Virus record (IMG/VR): IMGVR_UViG_3300032322_002141
Span: 1 to 29,470 of that record
Source of the DNA: a virus
Strand: one strand, 5' to 3'
Length of the DNA stretch: 29,470 nucleotides
In this document: piece after piece, positions 9,273 through 18,382 of the stretch
Layout of the letters: the number at the start of each line of letters is the position of its first letter
Numbering within the stretch: position 1 is the stretch's first letter
Translations under genes and position numbers: made by a program
The notes under the pieces: model-generated
Database searches by the model: none
The model's input: the letters and a program-made list of their open reading frames with translations, nothing else
What the model was told of the DNA's origin: nothing

Positions 9273-9892
9273 TACGCGGGCACCTGATAAGTGGTCACAG
9301 ACGAAGAAACGAGGGCTGGGGACGTGGCCAAATAACGGCCATAAACCAATGGCACTGGAGTGCCTTGTACGCTAGTTTCTGCGGCCTGGTCAAACAGAAA
9401 GCTTTCCTCTCTTCCTCCATCCTTTGGCGTGGGCGTTAGCAGCTCCGCAATGCCAGTAAATAGCAGCGTTGCGCCAAGCTTGAAAAGAATCATGCTTCCT
9501 GCCGCCGTGAAGGCAGGTACTGCAGCGGCTGTACTAGTAGCCGCCAGTCCTCCCACGCCAGCAAAAGCCCCTGCACCAAAGCTCACAAAAGACAATGCAA
9601 TGAGGCCAATGCCAAGTAAAATCTTGCCAGTAGCGCCCCCTCCCATCACCATTGGAGCAATAATTAACCTTTTGCAAGGCATCACAGCATTCTCATAAGC
9701 CATTCCCTCAGGATCGTCGTCTACCAGCTTAAAAGCCACGTTTTTTTCATGAGCCTCACATAGATATTGCTTGAATCCTGCTAATTGATTAGACAATGCA
9801 GAAATGACATCACGAGGACTGTCTGCTACAAATTCGTAGTGACGACCAAATTTTTGGCCGAGATCCCCTAGTAGTTTTACTTGTATCAACAT
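9272..9892 (-). CDS. I: Tail assembly protein I
   Basis: This protein matches the lambda I family (tail assembly, not usually kept in the virion). The N-terminal half has a ubiquitin-like pattern (IQVKLLGDLGQKFGRHYEF). It is followed by MPCKRLIIAPMVMGGG and a strongly hydrophobic Gly/Ala region (ILLGIGLIALSFVSFGAGAF, then SMILFKLGATLLFTGIAELL), and the C terminus reads VQGTPVPLVYGRYL, a typical I ending. A longer frame opens at 9952, but the ATG at 9892-9890 is one base after the stop of gene K and starts directly at the conserved domain, so I choose it (206 residues). Confidence 0.9.
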   Translation of the reverse strand: MLIQVKLLGDLGQKFGRHYEFVADSPRDVISALSNQLAGFKQYLCEAHEKNVAFKLVDDDPEGMAYENAVMPCKRLIIAPMVMGGGATGKILLGIGLIALSFVSFGAGAFAGVGGLAATSTAAAVPAFTAAGSMILFKLGATLLFTGIAELLTPTPKDGGREESFLFDQAAETSVQGTPVPLVYGRYLATSPALVSSSVTTYQVPA

Positions 9893-9893
9893 G

Positions 9894-10625
9894 TCACAGT
9901 AGTTCCTTATGCCGCAGCACCTTGTTGGTATGCTTTGCCCAATACCCACCATAAACGTTCTCTTCAGAAAAACGATCTAAAAGATGATGGTAAAAAATAT
10001 TACGAGAGGGATTGACGAGAACACCCGTGTGATTTGGAAAAGGAGACTGTAACTGCATTAAAAGCATGTCTCCTTTTCTTTCTGCGTCATCCACTTCCAC
10101 AAAGCCTTGATCCTTTACATTTTTTTCAAACATGCGCCATTCTGGACTGGTCCATTCAAACTCTGCGCCACGATCATAATCTGCAAGTTCAATATTAAAC
10201 TCGCGCTTATAAAAATCTCTAAATAGCGAATAGCAATCATAAATGCCATACACCCATGGCCTCCCTAAGAACGGAGCGCTTCCAGAAGGATCGGCATACG
10301 ACCATTCACTTGTTCCTAGGCAGAACATTACCCATGGCGTTTGCGAAACCTTGCAACTCTTTACGTCTTCAAAACTGAACTTTGATTGCTTGTCAATATG
10401 CGAATGAAATATTGCTTGGATGCGCCCTTTCTTTTCAATTCGAGCATAGTCTTTTGCTGCAATAGCAAAAAACTGGGAGGGCGATGGATGAGTATTTTTA
10501 CAAGGCCAATATTTGTTTGCAGCAATAATCCCGCAAACTTCCTGCCCTGGCAATGACATTGCATGTTCGCGCATTGCTGGCTTTAATGCCGCAAAGGGAA
10601 AAAACGGGCCAGAAGAGGTGGGCAT
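9894..10625 (-). CDS. K: Tail assembly protein K with JAMM and NlpC/P60 domains
   Basis: This 243-residue protein joins two hydrolase domains, as in lambda K. The N-terminal JAB/MPN domain keeps the full JAMM zinc set: Glu29 (GQEVCGII), His74-x-His76, Ser84 and Asp87 (in FHSHIDKQSKFSFED). The C-terminal NlpC/P60-like domain has the probable catalytic Cys131 (YGIYDCYSLFRDFY) and His199 (FPNHTGVLV). Such proteins sit at the tail tip or act in its assembly and are thought to cleave peptidoglycan or process tail proteins. It lies between L and I in the standard order. All key residues look intact. Confidence 0.93.
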   Translation of the reverse strand: MPTSSGPFFPFAALKPAMREHAMSLPGQEVCGIIAANKYWPCKNTHPSPSQFFAIAAKDYARIEKKGRIQAIFHSHIDKQSKFSFEDVKSCKVSQTPWVMFCLGTSEWSYADPSGSAPFLGRPWVYGIYDCYSLFRDFYKREFNIELADYDRGAEFEWTSPEWRMFEKNVKDQGFVEVDDAERKGDMLLMQLQSPFPNHTGVLVNPSRNIFYHHLLDRFSEENVYGGYWAKHTNKVLRHKELL

Positions 10626-11743
10626 TATTTTTGTAGAGACGCGCCTGGAAAGCCTCCAAATGGCAAGGCTTGACGGGGAAACCTAAGTTTACAGCTAGAA
10701 GTTCGCTTGCCACAAACGTCTAGTTGCCAAACGGGGTCATCCTCTGGTAGTGCGGCTAATGCAGCATTGTAATTATTTACTGCCGTATCATAAGCGGCTT
10801 GTGCTGCAGACAATGCCGCCTCTGCACTGTTGTAAGCAGCAGTAGCGTTAGTACATCTTGTTGAACTAAAACCCCAGGTTTCAAGCTCGTACCTTCTTTG
10901 CCCATTGACGATAGTTCTCTGTTGTCCCGCCCTGACAGAACTTGTTAACGCAACGGGAGTTCCATTTCGGAATGCTCTATTGCCTTCTACAAAAGTGCCA
11001 AGAATAGTATCAAAAATAGAACCAAGAAATGAAAAGGAATTACACGCCCGCTCTTTGTCTTCAAAAGCTTTATTGCGATTTCTTTTTGTAATTTCTAATT
11101 CAGCGTAACGCCTTTCTTTAACAGAAAAAGTATTCATAAGATTGGTGGCAGCAGCGGATAATCCACTTGTGCTTAACATGACATCTCTGTCCGTAAACAA
11201 TGGGGCGCCCGTATAACCACATTCACTACTTCTGTAGCGCCATAGACATAAATTTTGAGCAATAATACGACGAGGAATTTTTAGACCTTCTAAGTCCAAA
11301 ATACTTGCAAGTTCCCAAGTAATAGTTAATGCATTTTCCTGGGATTTTCTTTCAATGTAATAAATATCAATTGGCAGTTCTTGAAGAGGATCGGCTCCTG
11401 GTTCTCCATCTAAATATTTACCAAGAGTGCGGCGCCTGGTTACTTTGGCACCCACCATGTCTTCGTAATTTTTAATAAGCTCACTAAAAGTGCCCAGCAC
11501 ATTGGCCACCGTTAAAGACGGTTGCTCAATTTGCCCTGAAGTGCTTTTTTCGTAGCCAGTAGCAATAATGGGCAATGGCTCATAAATATTCCCTTTCCAT
11601 TGAATTTTTGTGTCATCAGGCTTGAGTTGATTTGAAAAATAATAAACGTCGTTACTATCGCCAGTGATAGGCGAAAGGTCCACGTCAAATAATTCAACGA
11701 TGGCATCGTGCCACCCCTGTTGCACATCAATTTCTAAGCTCAT
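10625..11743 (-). CDS. L: Minor tail protein L with a long internal insertion
   Basis: This protein belongs to the lambda L family, which in lambda binds an iron-sulfur cluster. Residues 1-160 match the usual N-terminal domain (QWKGNIYEPLPIIATGYEKS, PSLTVANVLG). Four candidate ligands keep the lambda spacing: Cys166 and Cys175 (NLCLWRYRSSECGYTG), Cys344 and Cys351 (VCGKRTSSCKLRF), followed by the diagnostic LPFGGFPGA. In lambda the two pairs are about 20 residues apart; here they are 168 apart, separated by an Ala- and charge-rich, probably helical segment (residues about 190-335) with two extra cysteines at 234 and 297. The length is 372 residues against about 230 in lambda. Confidence 0.9.
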   Translation of the reverse strand: MSLEIDVQQGWHDAIVELFDVDLSPITGDSNDVYYFSNQLKPDDTKIQWKGNIYEPLPIIATGYEKSTSGQIEQPSLTVANVLGTFSELIKNYEDMVGAKVTRRRTLGKYLDGEPGADPLQELPIDIYYIERKSQENALTITWELASILDLEGLKIPRRIIAQNLCLWRYRSSECGYTGAPLFTDRDVMLSTSGLSAAATNLMNTFSVKERRYAELEITKRNRNKAFEDKERACNSFSFLGSIFDTILGTFVEGNRAFRNGTPVALTSSVRAGQQRTIVNGQRRYELETWGFSSTRCTNATAAYNSAEAALSAAQAAYDTAVNNYNAALAALPEDDPVWQLDVCGKRTSSCKLRFPRQALPFGGFPGASLQK

Positions 11744-11748
11744 GATGG

Positions 11749-12102
11749 TTATGAACGAGGGTCGTAAATTCGCTTCACTGCAAAGCTTAAAATATTGCTA
11801 TTGGGTCCAACGACTCGCCACTCCCACTCTGGGGGATCTAAACGATATTTGTATTTTTGGTCATCCATGAAAAACTGTGAATAAAAGAAATCACCCTGCA
11901 GTGAGCTTAGTTGAGAATCAAGAGCAATGGCAGTGGAATCAGTGATTGGTGCAGTTTCAATGGTATAACTGCGCATTTCATTGTTAATGCCATCGGGACT
12001 GACTTGCTCATAGCCATCTCCAAATTGCACTTTTTTAATGCGCGTTCCTTTGCGGGCCGTGAGGCCATATAGACAAGGAATGGCAAATGTTGGTTGTGTC
12101 AT
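11749..12102 (-). CDS. M: Minor tail protein M
   Basis: This 117-residue protein matches the phage minor tail family of lambda M: VQFGDGYEQVSPDGIN near residue 27 is the diagnostic motif, followed by the beta pattern MRSYTIETAP and the end LSFAVKRIYDP. M joins the tail tip complex that caps the tape measure before the tube polymerises. It follows the tape measure gene by three bases and precedes L by five, the standard order. Confidence 0.9.
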   Translation of the reverse strand: MTQPTFAIPCLYGLTARKGTRIKKVQFGDGYEQVSPDGINNEMRSYTIETAPITDSTAIALDSQLSSLQGDFFYSQFFMDDQKYKYRLDPPEWEWRVVGPNSNILSFAVKRIYDPRS

Positions 12103-12105
12103 AGT

Positions 12106-15100
12106 TTAACGCCTGCCACTGGAGAGGATTCCGCCAGGACGCAATTCACTGACCAGCACCTGTTTAACGGCGCCTTCAATTTTACGCCCCAGTTCGGAGC
12201 CATTGCTGTTGCCATTGCCTTGCATCTGCCCATTATTAATGTTAACAACAATATTACTGGTCACTTCTCCTCCCACGCCGCCAGCCACGCCTCCGAGGTC
12301 CACAGGGATGCTCTTGCCGTCGGGGAGGGGGACAATAGCCTCGTTGTAACGACCTTCGCCTACAAGGCCCATAGTAGGGCCCGTGACCATGCCTCCGTTG
12401 GCGAATGCTCGGAAGCCTCCAGTGGCAATGCCCCCATCGGCAAATTGCAGATTGGTGTTGAATGCTGCTCCCCATCCTGCTGCGCTGGTATCTATGGCGG
12501 AAGAAGTGCCTGCACTAAAACCACTGCTAAGGCCTCCACCAATGCCTCCTGCAACAGCGCCCAGTCCAGGCAGGGCAGCGTTAAAGATAGACTGGAATCC
12601 TTTAAGTAATTGAGCCTTTAACCACTCCGCAATCATTTGCGCCACCATGTCAGCAAAGGAATCGGCGATGCTTTGGAACAATCCAGCAAGAGCTTCTCGC
12701 ACGGAAGATGTTCCAGTGATGATTCCCTTAAAAGCTTCGCCAAAAGCATTGCCGATCGTAGAGGCAATGCTTTGAAGATCTTCCTTGGCCTTTTGAGCAG
12801 CGTTTACCTGCTCTTGTAACAATGCTTGTTCTTCTACGGCAGCAGGACTAAGGAATGGATTTTCTTGGCGAATTTTTTCGCGCAATTCAAGGCCAGGATC
12901 AAGAGTTTGCGCAAGGGTTAGCTGGCCACGCAATCCTCGCAACATTTGCTCTCTCTTGACTTCATTATTCAAGGCAATTTGCTTTTCAATTACTCCTTTT
13001 AACAGAGCAATTTTGCCTTCCATTAATAAAAGCTCGTCTTTACTTATATCCCTTGTCAGTCCTAAAACCTGCAAATAAGCCTGTTGGTCTGGAGTCAATT
13101 CCCCAATGCCATCCTTCAAGTTAGCAAGCAGCATTTCTTGCTCAATAATTGATGAATTAGCGGTGTCAATGGCACTATTAAAGGGTCCTTCTAGTTCCTT
13201 TCTCGCGCCTTCCACGGCAACATTATATTTATCTTGTGCAATGGCAAGGTTATTGGTATAAATAATTTGAAGATCGGCCAGTTTTAATTGCTTATCTTGA
13301 GCCGAAAGGTTATCTCTATTGGTAGCCATGGTGGCCAGGCGTAATTTCTCTGCCTCTTCTAACTTGGCAGTATCCAGTGCAAGCGCTGCTGAATCAATTT
13401 TATACCTTGTCTCTGAGATAATATTTTGCTGCCTTCTCCTGTCGAGAGCAAGTTGCTCTTGCTCTGCTTGTTGCTGAATAAAGTCGAGCTTGCTTCTGTC
13501 GTATGTATCCAGTTTTGCTCCCTTGTCACTGCCAGTCCCCGTAACACTTGTTGTTGCAGTAACAGAAGCACGTTGTCTTTCTGCCTCGGTTTGATATTTA
13601 TTTGGATTTAAATTAAGAACTTCTTCCGCGTTCCTAATTTTTAACTCTAATTCTGTTATTTTTGCTTTGGTATTTTCTTGTGTAAAGCCACCAAGTATAT
13701 TACTAAGGCCACCAACTGCTGTTTGACTTAAAGCCTGTCCACCTTTTGTTTGGGTGGCTTTTAATGTCGCTAACTGGCCGCGTAATCCTGCTACATACTC
13801 CTGCTGGGCTCGTTGATCAGCCTGAACCTTCTCTTTCGTGGCTCCAGTATATCTTCTTTCTGCCGTCTCAATAGGCCTAGGTCCAGCGGGACCTACAGGA
13901 TTTTTTTCTCCACGCAATTTAGCAATCCTGGCTTCAGTTTCAGCAAGCTGCATTAAACCGCTAATTGCAATCGTTACTGCGATGGCAATAGTGCCAATTC
14001 CTGCAAGTCTTAATAAAGATCCAAGCAAAGTGGTTACAGGTCCAACTGCTCCAGCCGCACCACGCTGAAGCAGTAGCATTTGCAACTGAGTACCTGCAAT
14101 ACTTGTACCAGCCCTAGTAGTTGCTACTCCCAGTGCGTTCATTGTCACGCTAAGCGCGACGATGCGGGCAATAGCTGCATTAATACTTGCAATCGCCCCC
14201 AGGAGGACTCTACCACCAAGCAAGGTAAAGGCAGTGTTGACTAACAGTACATTTGTATAAACTTTTAACAAGAAACCGACAATTGGATTGCCAGCAAGTG
14301 TTGTTAAAAATTTTGCGACATTAAGCAAGAGGCCGCCAAAAAGTTGGAACGATGGGATTAAAGCTTGAATATTTGTAACTATGCCTTCAAAGGCAGGCTT
14401 GAGTTCGTTTAATTGCTTGGCGAGAGCACTGCCGCCTGTTGTTTGTGCGGCCTGTCCAGTAAAGAAGGCATTGAATCCATCCGTCACCTGCTTAATGCCG
14501 CTGGTCAATGGCATCACGACAGCATTCAAGAAGCCAACGGCAGCAGGCTCAAATGCTTCGTACAGGGACAGCAGGGAATTTTGCATTCTGTTTATTACGC
14601 CCTGGAAGGTACGCGCTGCCCCCTCTGCACCTGGGCCAAATTCTTGATTCATTACAATGCCAACATTTGTCAGCAATTGCTTCATCGCTTGTCCCTTATA
14701 GGCTCCATCCTCTAGGGCTTCAGAGAATTTCTGAATTGCGTCAGGTCCTTTAAAGCCTGCCGCTTCCGCAAAAATGCCAAGGGCACCTGGGAGAACGTCT
14801 CCCAACTGTCCCTTCAGTTCTTCGGACATTACCTGTCCTTTGCTCGCCATTTGAGCAAATGCATAATTAACGCGATCAACTTTATCGGCACTCATGCCAA
14901 AAGTTGCTGCAGCCTTACTGATGCCCGTGAAAATATCGCGCACTTCGTCGCCACCAAAACCAGCCGATTGCATTGATGCATACAGCTTCGTGAAGCCATC
15001 CCGTGCCGACTGAAGAGGAATATTGTATTTGTCAACTAATTGAAGAATTAAATCATTAGATGCCTGTACTTCTTTAGCACTAGGACTAATAGCCTTTAAG

Positions 15101-16692
15101 GTGTTATTGAAAGATTGCAGCGCTGCAACTGCCTGCCCCACTTGAGCGGGGAAGTTAGTGGCGAACGCCAGCGCCTTATATGCCGTGCCAAACAACAGCA
15201 CTTGCTTAGTGGCAAATGCAAATTCTTGGCCAATTTCACGAACCAATCCAGCACCAGGCAGATTGGGCGTGTTAAAGCCTCCTCCTCCTCCTCCGCGCCT
15301 TGCAAAATTGCCAGGCCCTCCGCCAGTGCCGCCTCCTGGTGGCATGCCACCAGGCCCGCTGTAGACCATTGCTCCACCAGGAGCATAGGGGACAATTGCG
15401 CTCTGTGGGCGGGCTCCGCGATATGCATAGCTATAGGAAGATGGAGGCCTACCAGCCACCCCTCCTTCGCCCATCACATCAACGCCTCTCAGCGCTGAAC
15501 GCATGCGAGCTTCACGCTCTCGCCTTGCAAACAACTCTGCTCTAGTTTCACCATCTCGACCAAGACGACCAGTTCCATATGGATTAGAAACACGTCCCAC
15601 TCCAGGAGCCAAGAATCCTGCAACTCTTGAACCAGTAAGTGCTGGTCTTAATGCATTACCCAGATCCCTTACATTTACAGAGCGAATGGCTTCATTTAAG
15701 CCTTGGCGAATTGTGTCTACAAAGGCGTTGGCGGCCTCTCGCGCCGCATTTTTAAGCGATGGGTCAAGAATGTCCCCCATCAATAGTTTTTGTGATCCAA
15801 TGGCCGTACCAGGAAGGCCAGGAGGCGTATAACCTGGTGGCAGCATTCTGCCAGTGGATGAAGGACCAGCGCCTACGCCACGCGATGGAGTAGTGGCCTG
15901 CCAATCAAACGGGGAAAGAGCTTTCATCCCGCGAACTTGTTGGCTGATTTGAGAGGCACTCATGCCCCCCATCATCAATGCCATGCGAGCCAGACGATCC
16001 AGCATTCGCTGCATTTGGCGTGTAGCAGATTGCTCTGCTATTTCCATCGCCCTTAATAATCCTTGCTCAAAGCCCTTGCCTGCGTCATCGCCAATTTTTT
16101 TAAACTCTTTCGATGGACTGGCAATTCCCAGGACATCCTTGAAAGACTTAATTAAACTTTTTCCTAAAGTTTGAGCCGCCTGCTGCAGTCTTGGGTCGCC
16201 ACTTTCTAGCCCGTCAAGCAATCCCTTAATTGAATCCCTTCCAATGGTGCCCAAAGCGGCAACCATCTGTGCCCTAGTTTTTCCTAGGGTTTTTTCGTCT
16301 AACAGTCCCCCTTGAATTGATGCATTAAAAAGCGTTTTAATTTCAGCAGCAGAAAAGCCTCCTTTCCCTGCAGTTTGACTTAAGCCTTTAGTGCCTAATG
16401 GAAGGCTTCCTTTTACCTTGCCACTAGCCTGTTGCACTCTTTGCAGTGCCAGTACAAGCCTGTCTGCGGCTTTGATTTCCGCTTCCAGGTTTGTATTAAT
16501 TTTTATATTGAAAGTTTTATTATTGACGTATCTATTTAAAGTCTGAATTTCTTTATTTAAACTTGCCCTGTCAAATTTAACTCTTAAAGGCGCGTTGAAT
16601 TCACTGCTTGCGACTGCGCTGAGCTGGCGAAGTTGCTGCCGAAAAAATCCCAAATCCAGGGATACATTTAGCCTCAGCTCAGGCGCGGCCAT
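12106..16692 (-). CDS. H: Tape measure protein
   Basis: At 1528 residues this is the largest gene. Residues about 490-690 hold the tape-measure domain (FATNFPAQVGQAVAALQSFN, LVDKYNIPLQSARDGFTKLY, FGMSADKVDRVNYAFAQMAS, EELKGQLGDVLPGALGIFAE). Before it lies a Pro/Gly-rich linker (about 380-480) with a run of six glycines. Hydrophobic, membrane-like segments occur near 800-860 and 890-915, and a long helical Gln/Lys/Glu-rich region spans about 1080-1320. The C terminus has GPTMGLVGEGRYNEAIVPL, typical of the family. It sets tail length and is probably involved in genome delivery. At about 0.15 nm per residue, the tail would be roughly 230 nm long (inference). Confidence 0.96.
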   Translation of the reverse strand: MAAPELRLNVSLDLGFFRQQLRQLSAVASSEFNAPLRVKFDRASLNKEIQTLNRYVNNKTFNIKINTNLEAEIKAADRLVLALQRVQQASGKVKGSLPLGTKGLSQTAGKGGFSAAEIKTLFNASIQGGLLDEKTLGKTRAQMVAALGTIGRDSIKGLLDGLESGDPRLQQAAQTLGKSLIKSFKDVLGIASPSKEFKKIGDDAGKGFEQGLLRAMEIAEQSATRQMQRMLDRLARMALMMGGMSASQISQQVRGMKALSPFDWQATTPSRGVGAGPSSTGRMLPPGYTPPGLPGTAIGSQKLLMGDILDPSLKNAAREAANAFVDTIRQGLNEAIRSVNVRDLGNALRPALTGSRVAGFLAPGVGRVSNPYGTGRLGRDGETRAELFARREREARMRSALRGVDVMGEGGVAGRPPSSYSYAYRGARPQSAIVPYAPGGAMVYSGPGGMPPGGGTGGGPGNFARRGGGGGGFNTPNLPGAGLVREIGQEFAFATKQVLLFGTAYKALAFATNFPAQVGQAVAALQSFNNTLKAISPSAKEVQASNDLILQLVDKYNIPLQSARDGFTKLYASMQSAGFGGDEVRDIFTGISKAAATFGMSADKVDRVNYAFAQMASKGQVMSEELKGQLGDVLPGALGIFAEAAGFKGPDAIQKFSEALEDGAYKGQAMKQLLTNVGIVMNQEFGPGAEGAARTFQGVINRMQNSLLSLYEAFEPAAVGFLNAVVMPLTSGIKQVTDGFNAFFTGQAAQTTGGSALAKQLNELKPAFEGIVTNIQALIPSFQLFGGLLLNVAKFLTTLAGNPIVGFLLKVYTNVLLVNTAFTLLGGRVLLGAIASINAAIARIVALSVTMNALGVATTRAGTSIAGTQLQMLLLQRGAAGAVGPVTTLLGSLLRLAGIGTIAIAVTIAISGLMQLAETEARIAKLRGEKNPVGPAGPRPIETAERRYTGATKEKVQADQRAQQEYVAGLRGQLATLKATQTKGGQALSQTAVGGLSNILGGFTQENTKAKITELELKIRNAEEVLNLNPNKYQTEAERQRASVTATTSVTGTGSDKGAKLDTYDRSKLDFIQQQAEQEQLALDRRRQQNIISETRYKIDSAALALDTAKLEEAEKLRLATMATNRDNLSAQDKQLKLADLQIIYTNNLAIAQDKYNVAVEGARKELEGPFNSAIDTANSSIIEQEMLLANLKDGIGELTPDQQAYLQVLGLTRDISKDELLLMEGKIALLKGVIEKQIALNNEVKREQMLRGLRGQLTLAQTLDPGLELREKIRQENPFLSPAAVEEQALLQEQVNAAQKAKEDLQSIASTIGNAFGEAFKGIITGTSSVREALAGLFQSIADSFADMVAQMIAEWLKAQLLKGFQSIFNAALPGLGAVAGGIGGGLSSGFSAGTSSAIDTSAAGWGAAFNTNLQFADGGIATGGFRAFANGGMVTGPTMGLVGEGRYNEAIVPLPDGKSIPVDLGGVAGGVGGEVTSNIVVNINNGQMQGNGNSNGSELGRKIEGAVKQVLVSELRPGGILSSGRR

Positions 16693-16726
16693 ATTTGCAC
16701 AGTAATCCTATTGTTTGTAGTGTAGC

Positions 16727-17703
16727 TTAATCATTGCTTACTTCACGCGAAGAAGCGGTCTTTAACTCATCTGCAAGCAAGGCAATAACCCTTCCGTCCA
16801 TTCTTGTTGTACGCATTAATTTTTGCAACACTGCCAAGCTTTCGTCCGAAAGACCATTTTCTTTTTTAATCTTTTTCGTATCAAAGGGCAAGAAATCATT
16901 AACAGAGGTTTTGGCCTTCTTGCCAGCTAATGCCCCAACTACCACTGTGCCAAGTTTTGCAGTGGAAATGCTATTGATGTTGTACTTGGCAATGTCATGT
17001 TTTTCTAGCCACTTCAATGCGGTAGTGACATCCTTCACTCGCTGCTTGCCAAAATTATGAGATTGCCATCGCTCATCTCTTAAGTCAGATGCATTGAGAC
17101 GAAAGTAAATTTCGTCCCACTTCGTCAGAGTTTTTAAAAATTGTCGAGCTTGTTTTTCTACTCGCTCGGCAACGCTTCCTTCGTTCGGCGTGGCGCTTTT
17201 TTTGCTTGCCCTGCCTCTTTAGCCTCCGCCTCTTGCTCGCTCACGATAAACTCCATGCCCTTGGCAATAGTTCGTCGCCCCATGGCCTTGGTGTCTTCAA
17301 TGGACCAGTCATCAAGGGACAACCAGTCTCCGCCAATCAGTCCTTCACCGCGACAGCGAATAAAGACAGTAACCATGCGAGCATTGCCATTCTCTACATT
17401 GCCACCACTGTTGATCATGCCAAGCGTTTCTTCAGTGAAATCACTTAGCAACTCCATTTCAGTAATGTCAGCGCCACCCTGAAGCAGTGCAAATGCTTCA
17501 TCCAGAGGAATATCTTTGGCCGTGGCAATGCGCTTGGCAAGCTGCACTGCACGAATGGTTGCCTGGCTTTGAGCTTTACTCAGTTCTTCCTGCTCAATAC
17601 CCTCAGCGACCAACCACCCGCCATGCTTGCGAAGACGCACCTTGGGAGTGAGTTCAAAATACTCAGGCTCTTCGCTTTGCAGGAGAAAACTATACTTGCT
17701 CAT
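16727..17703 (-). CDS. Tail assembly chaperone fusion GT by -1 frameshift
   Basis: The product is about 325 residues: 169 codons of G up to the slippery run at 17203-17197, then 156 codons in the -1 frame. The -1 frame is open from the slippery site (next codons read SATPNEGSVAERVEKQ) through LTKWDEIYFRLNASD and KQRVKDVTTALKWLE to FLPFDTKKIKKENGLSDESL and MRTTRMDGRVIALLADEL. In lambda, G and GT are made in a fixed ratio by the same mechanism and chaperone the tape measure protein; this pair lies immediately upstream of the tape measure gene. A GTG at 17038 could start the T part alone but would cut off 53 coding codons upstream, so the fusion is preferred. Confidence 0.85.
17158..17703 (-). 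CDS. Tail assembly chaperone G
   Basis: This is the unshifted product (181 residues from ATG 17703; a TTG two codons earlier is less likely). It opens MSKYSFLLQSEEPEYFELTP and contains ATIRAVQLAKRIATAKDIPL, ADITEMELLSDF and a charged Ala/Lys/Glu-rich tail leading to the slippery site. Position before the tape measure gene and after the tail tube and completion genes, together with the frameshifted partner, identifies it as a G-type chaperone; the sequence itself is divergent. Its ATG lies inside the end of the upstream gene, whose frame it overlaps by 14 bases. Confidence 0.8.
   Translation of the reverse strand: MSKYSFLLQSEEPEYFELTPKVRLRKHGGWLVAEGIEQEELSKAQSQATIRAVQLAKRIATAKDIPLDEAFALLQGGADITEMELLSDFTEETLGMINSGGNVENGNARMVTVFIRCRGEGLIGGDWLSLDDWSIEDTKAMGRRTIAKGMEFIVSEQEAEAKEAGQAKKAPRRTKEALPSE
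17194..17205 (-). promoter_or_regulatory. -1 ribosomal frameshift site between G and T
   Basis: On the minus strand the zero frame reads GCA AAA AAA GCG, so A-AAA-AAA (17203-17197) is a slippery heptamer of the X-XXY-YYZ type. Slipping back one base gives AGC as the next codon and an open frame of 156 codons ending at 16727. Only a weak downstream hairpin (AACG with CGTT around a 7-base loop) is visible. Tail chaperone frameshifting upstream of the tape measure gene is a general rule in long-tailed phages. Confidence 0.85.
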
Positions 17704-17929
17704 GATCAAGAACGTTCAGAATGGCATTGAATACCTTCACCCTTTCACTCTGAGAGCGAAATTCCTTAGGCACTTCAACTAAAAAAGAGTGGTCTTCGCT
17801 TGAAATTCTAATGGTATCTTCTGGAAATGCCATAAGGCAAAGGATGCCAGCTTCAATGCTCGCGCCCTCATAAAGACAATTAATGGCATGTACTCTGCCG
17901 TCCGCACTCCGAAGATAATCAAGATGCAT
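17690..17929 (-). CDS. Small tail-module protein, unknown
   Basis: This 79-residue protein (MHLDYLRSADGRVHAINCLY...) has no motif I recognise. It overlaps the end of the upstream completion-like gene by 11 bases and the start of G by 14 bases, so translation is probably coupled. A gene in this slot between tail completion and tail chaperone genes is likely to belong to tail assembly, but that is only from position. It contains two cysteines (INCLY, ILCLM) and is slightly acidic. Confidence 0.6.
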   Translation of the reverse strand: MHLDYLRSADGRVHAINCLYEGASIEAGILCLMAFPEDTIRISSEDHSFLVEVPKEFRSQSERVKVFNAILNVLDHEQV

Positions 17930-18380
17930 TTAAACGCTCTAAGGCCTGCGCTGTCCTCAACTTTAATGCCTTACCAGGCGCCTTTCTAAAGAAAGACGAT
18001 GGAATGGAAATGTCATCAGTGAAAGGACGAGCTGTTACGTTGGAGCCAATACCTTCATGTACATACCATGCATATTGATTGCCAGAATTATTAGTGGCAT
18101 TCCAATGCCAAGATGCCTCAGCGCCATTAGGGCCTTGCGCAAAACGAAAACTATCGACACCACTTTGGTAAAGCTCTCCAATATCGTAGATGTCACGCGG
18201 ACTGGTAACAACTAGGCCGTTCTTGCGCTCAGTCGCACCATCGTATTTCCATTTTTCCTCTTTGAATTGATCCTGCCAATGAGCATCATTAATATCTTCT
18301 GAAGCCCAAAGCTCAAAGGCATCAATCAAGGCTTTTTCAATTAATCTTTGTCCGATTAATTTGACGCTAACAACTGGCAT
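17919..18380 (-). CDS. Tail completion/neck protein candidate (HK97 gp10-like)
   Basis: This 153-residue protein has the pattern QYAWYVHEGIGSNVTARPF near residue 108, which resembles the YA.YVE.GT...A.PF signature of the HK97 gp10 / tail completion family that joins neck and tail. The preceding segment (LVVTSPRDIYDIGELYQSGV) fits the same family. It sits among genes between major tail protein and tail chaperones. The start ATG follows the upstream stop as TGA-TC-ATG. Family assignment is moderate. Confidence 0.6.
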   Translation of the reverse strand: MPVVSVKLIGQRLIEKALIDAFELWASEDINDAHWQDQFKEEKWKYDGATERKNGLVVTSPRDIYDIGELYQSGVDSFRFAQGPNGAEASWHWNATNNSGNQYAWYVHEGIGSNVTARPFTDDISIPSSFFRKAPGKALKLRTAQALERLNAS

Positions 18381-18382
18381 GA

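Noticed and set aside
12094-12613. Plus-strand open frames opposite the tape measure C terminus
   Set aside because: Antisense shadows of a clear tape measure gene with no start context or domain.
16727-17038. T part as a stand-alone gene from GTG 17038
   Set aside because: The same frame is open for 53 further codons up to the slippery site and looks coding there (LTKWDEIYFRLNASDLRDER), so a frameshift fusion explains it better.
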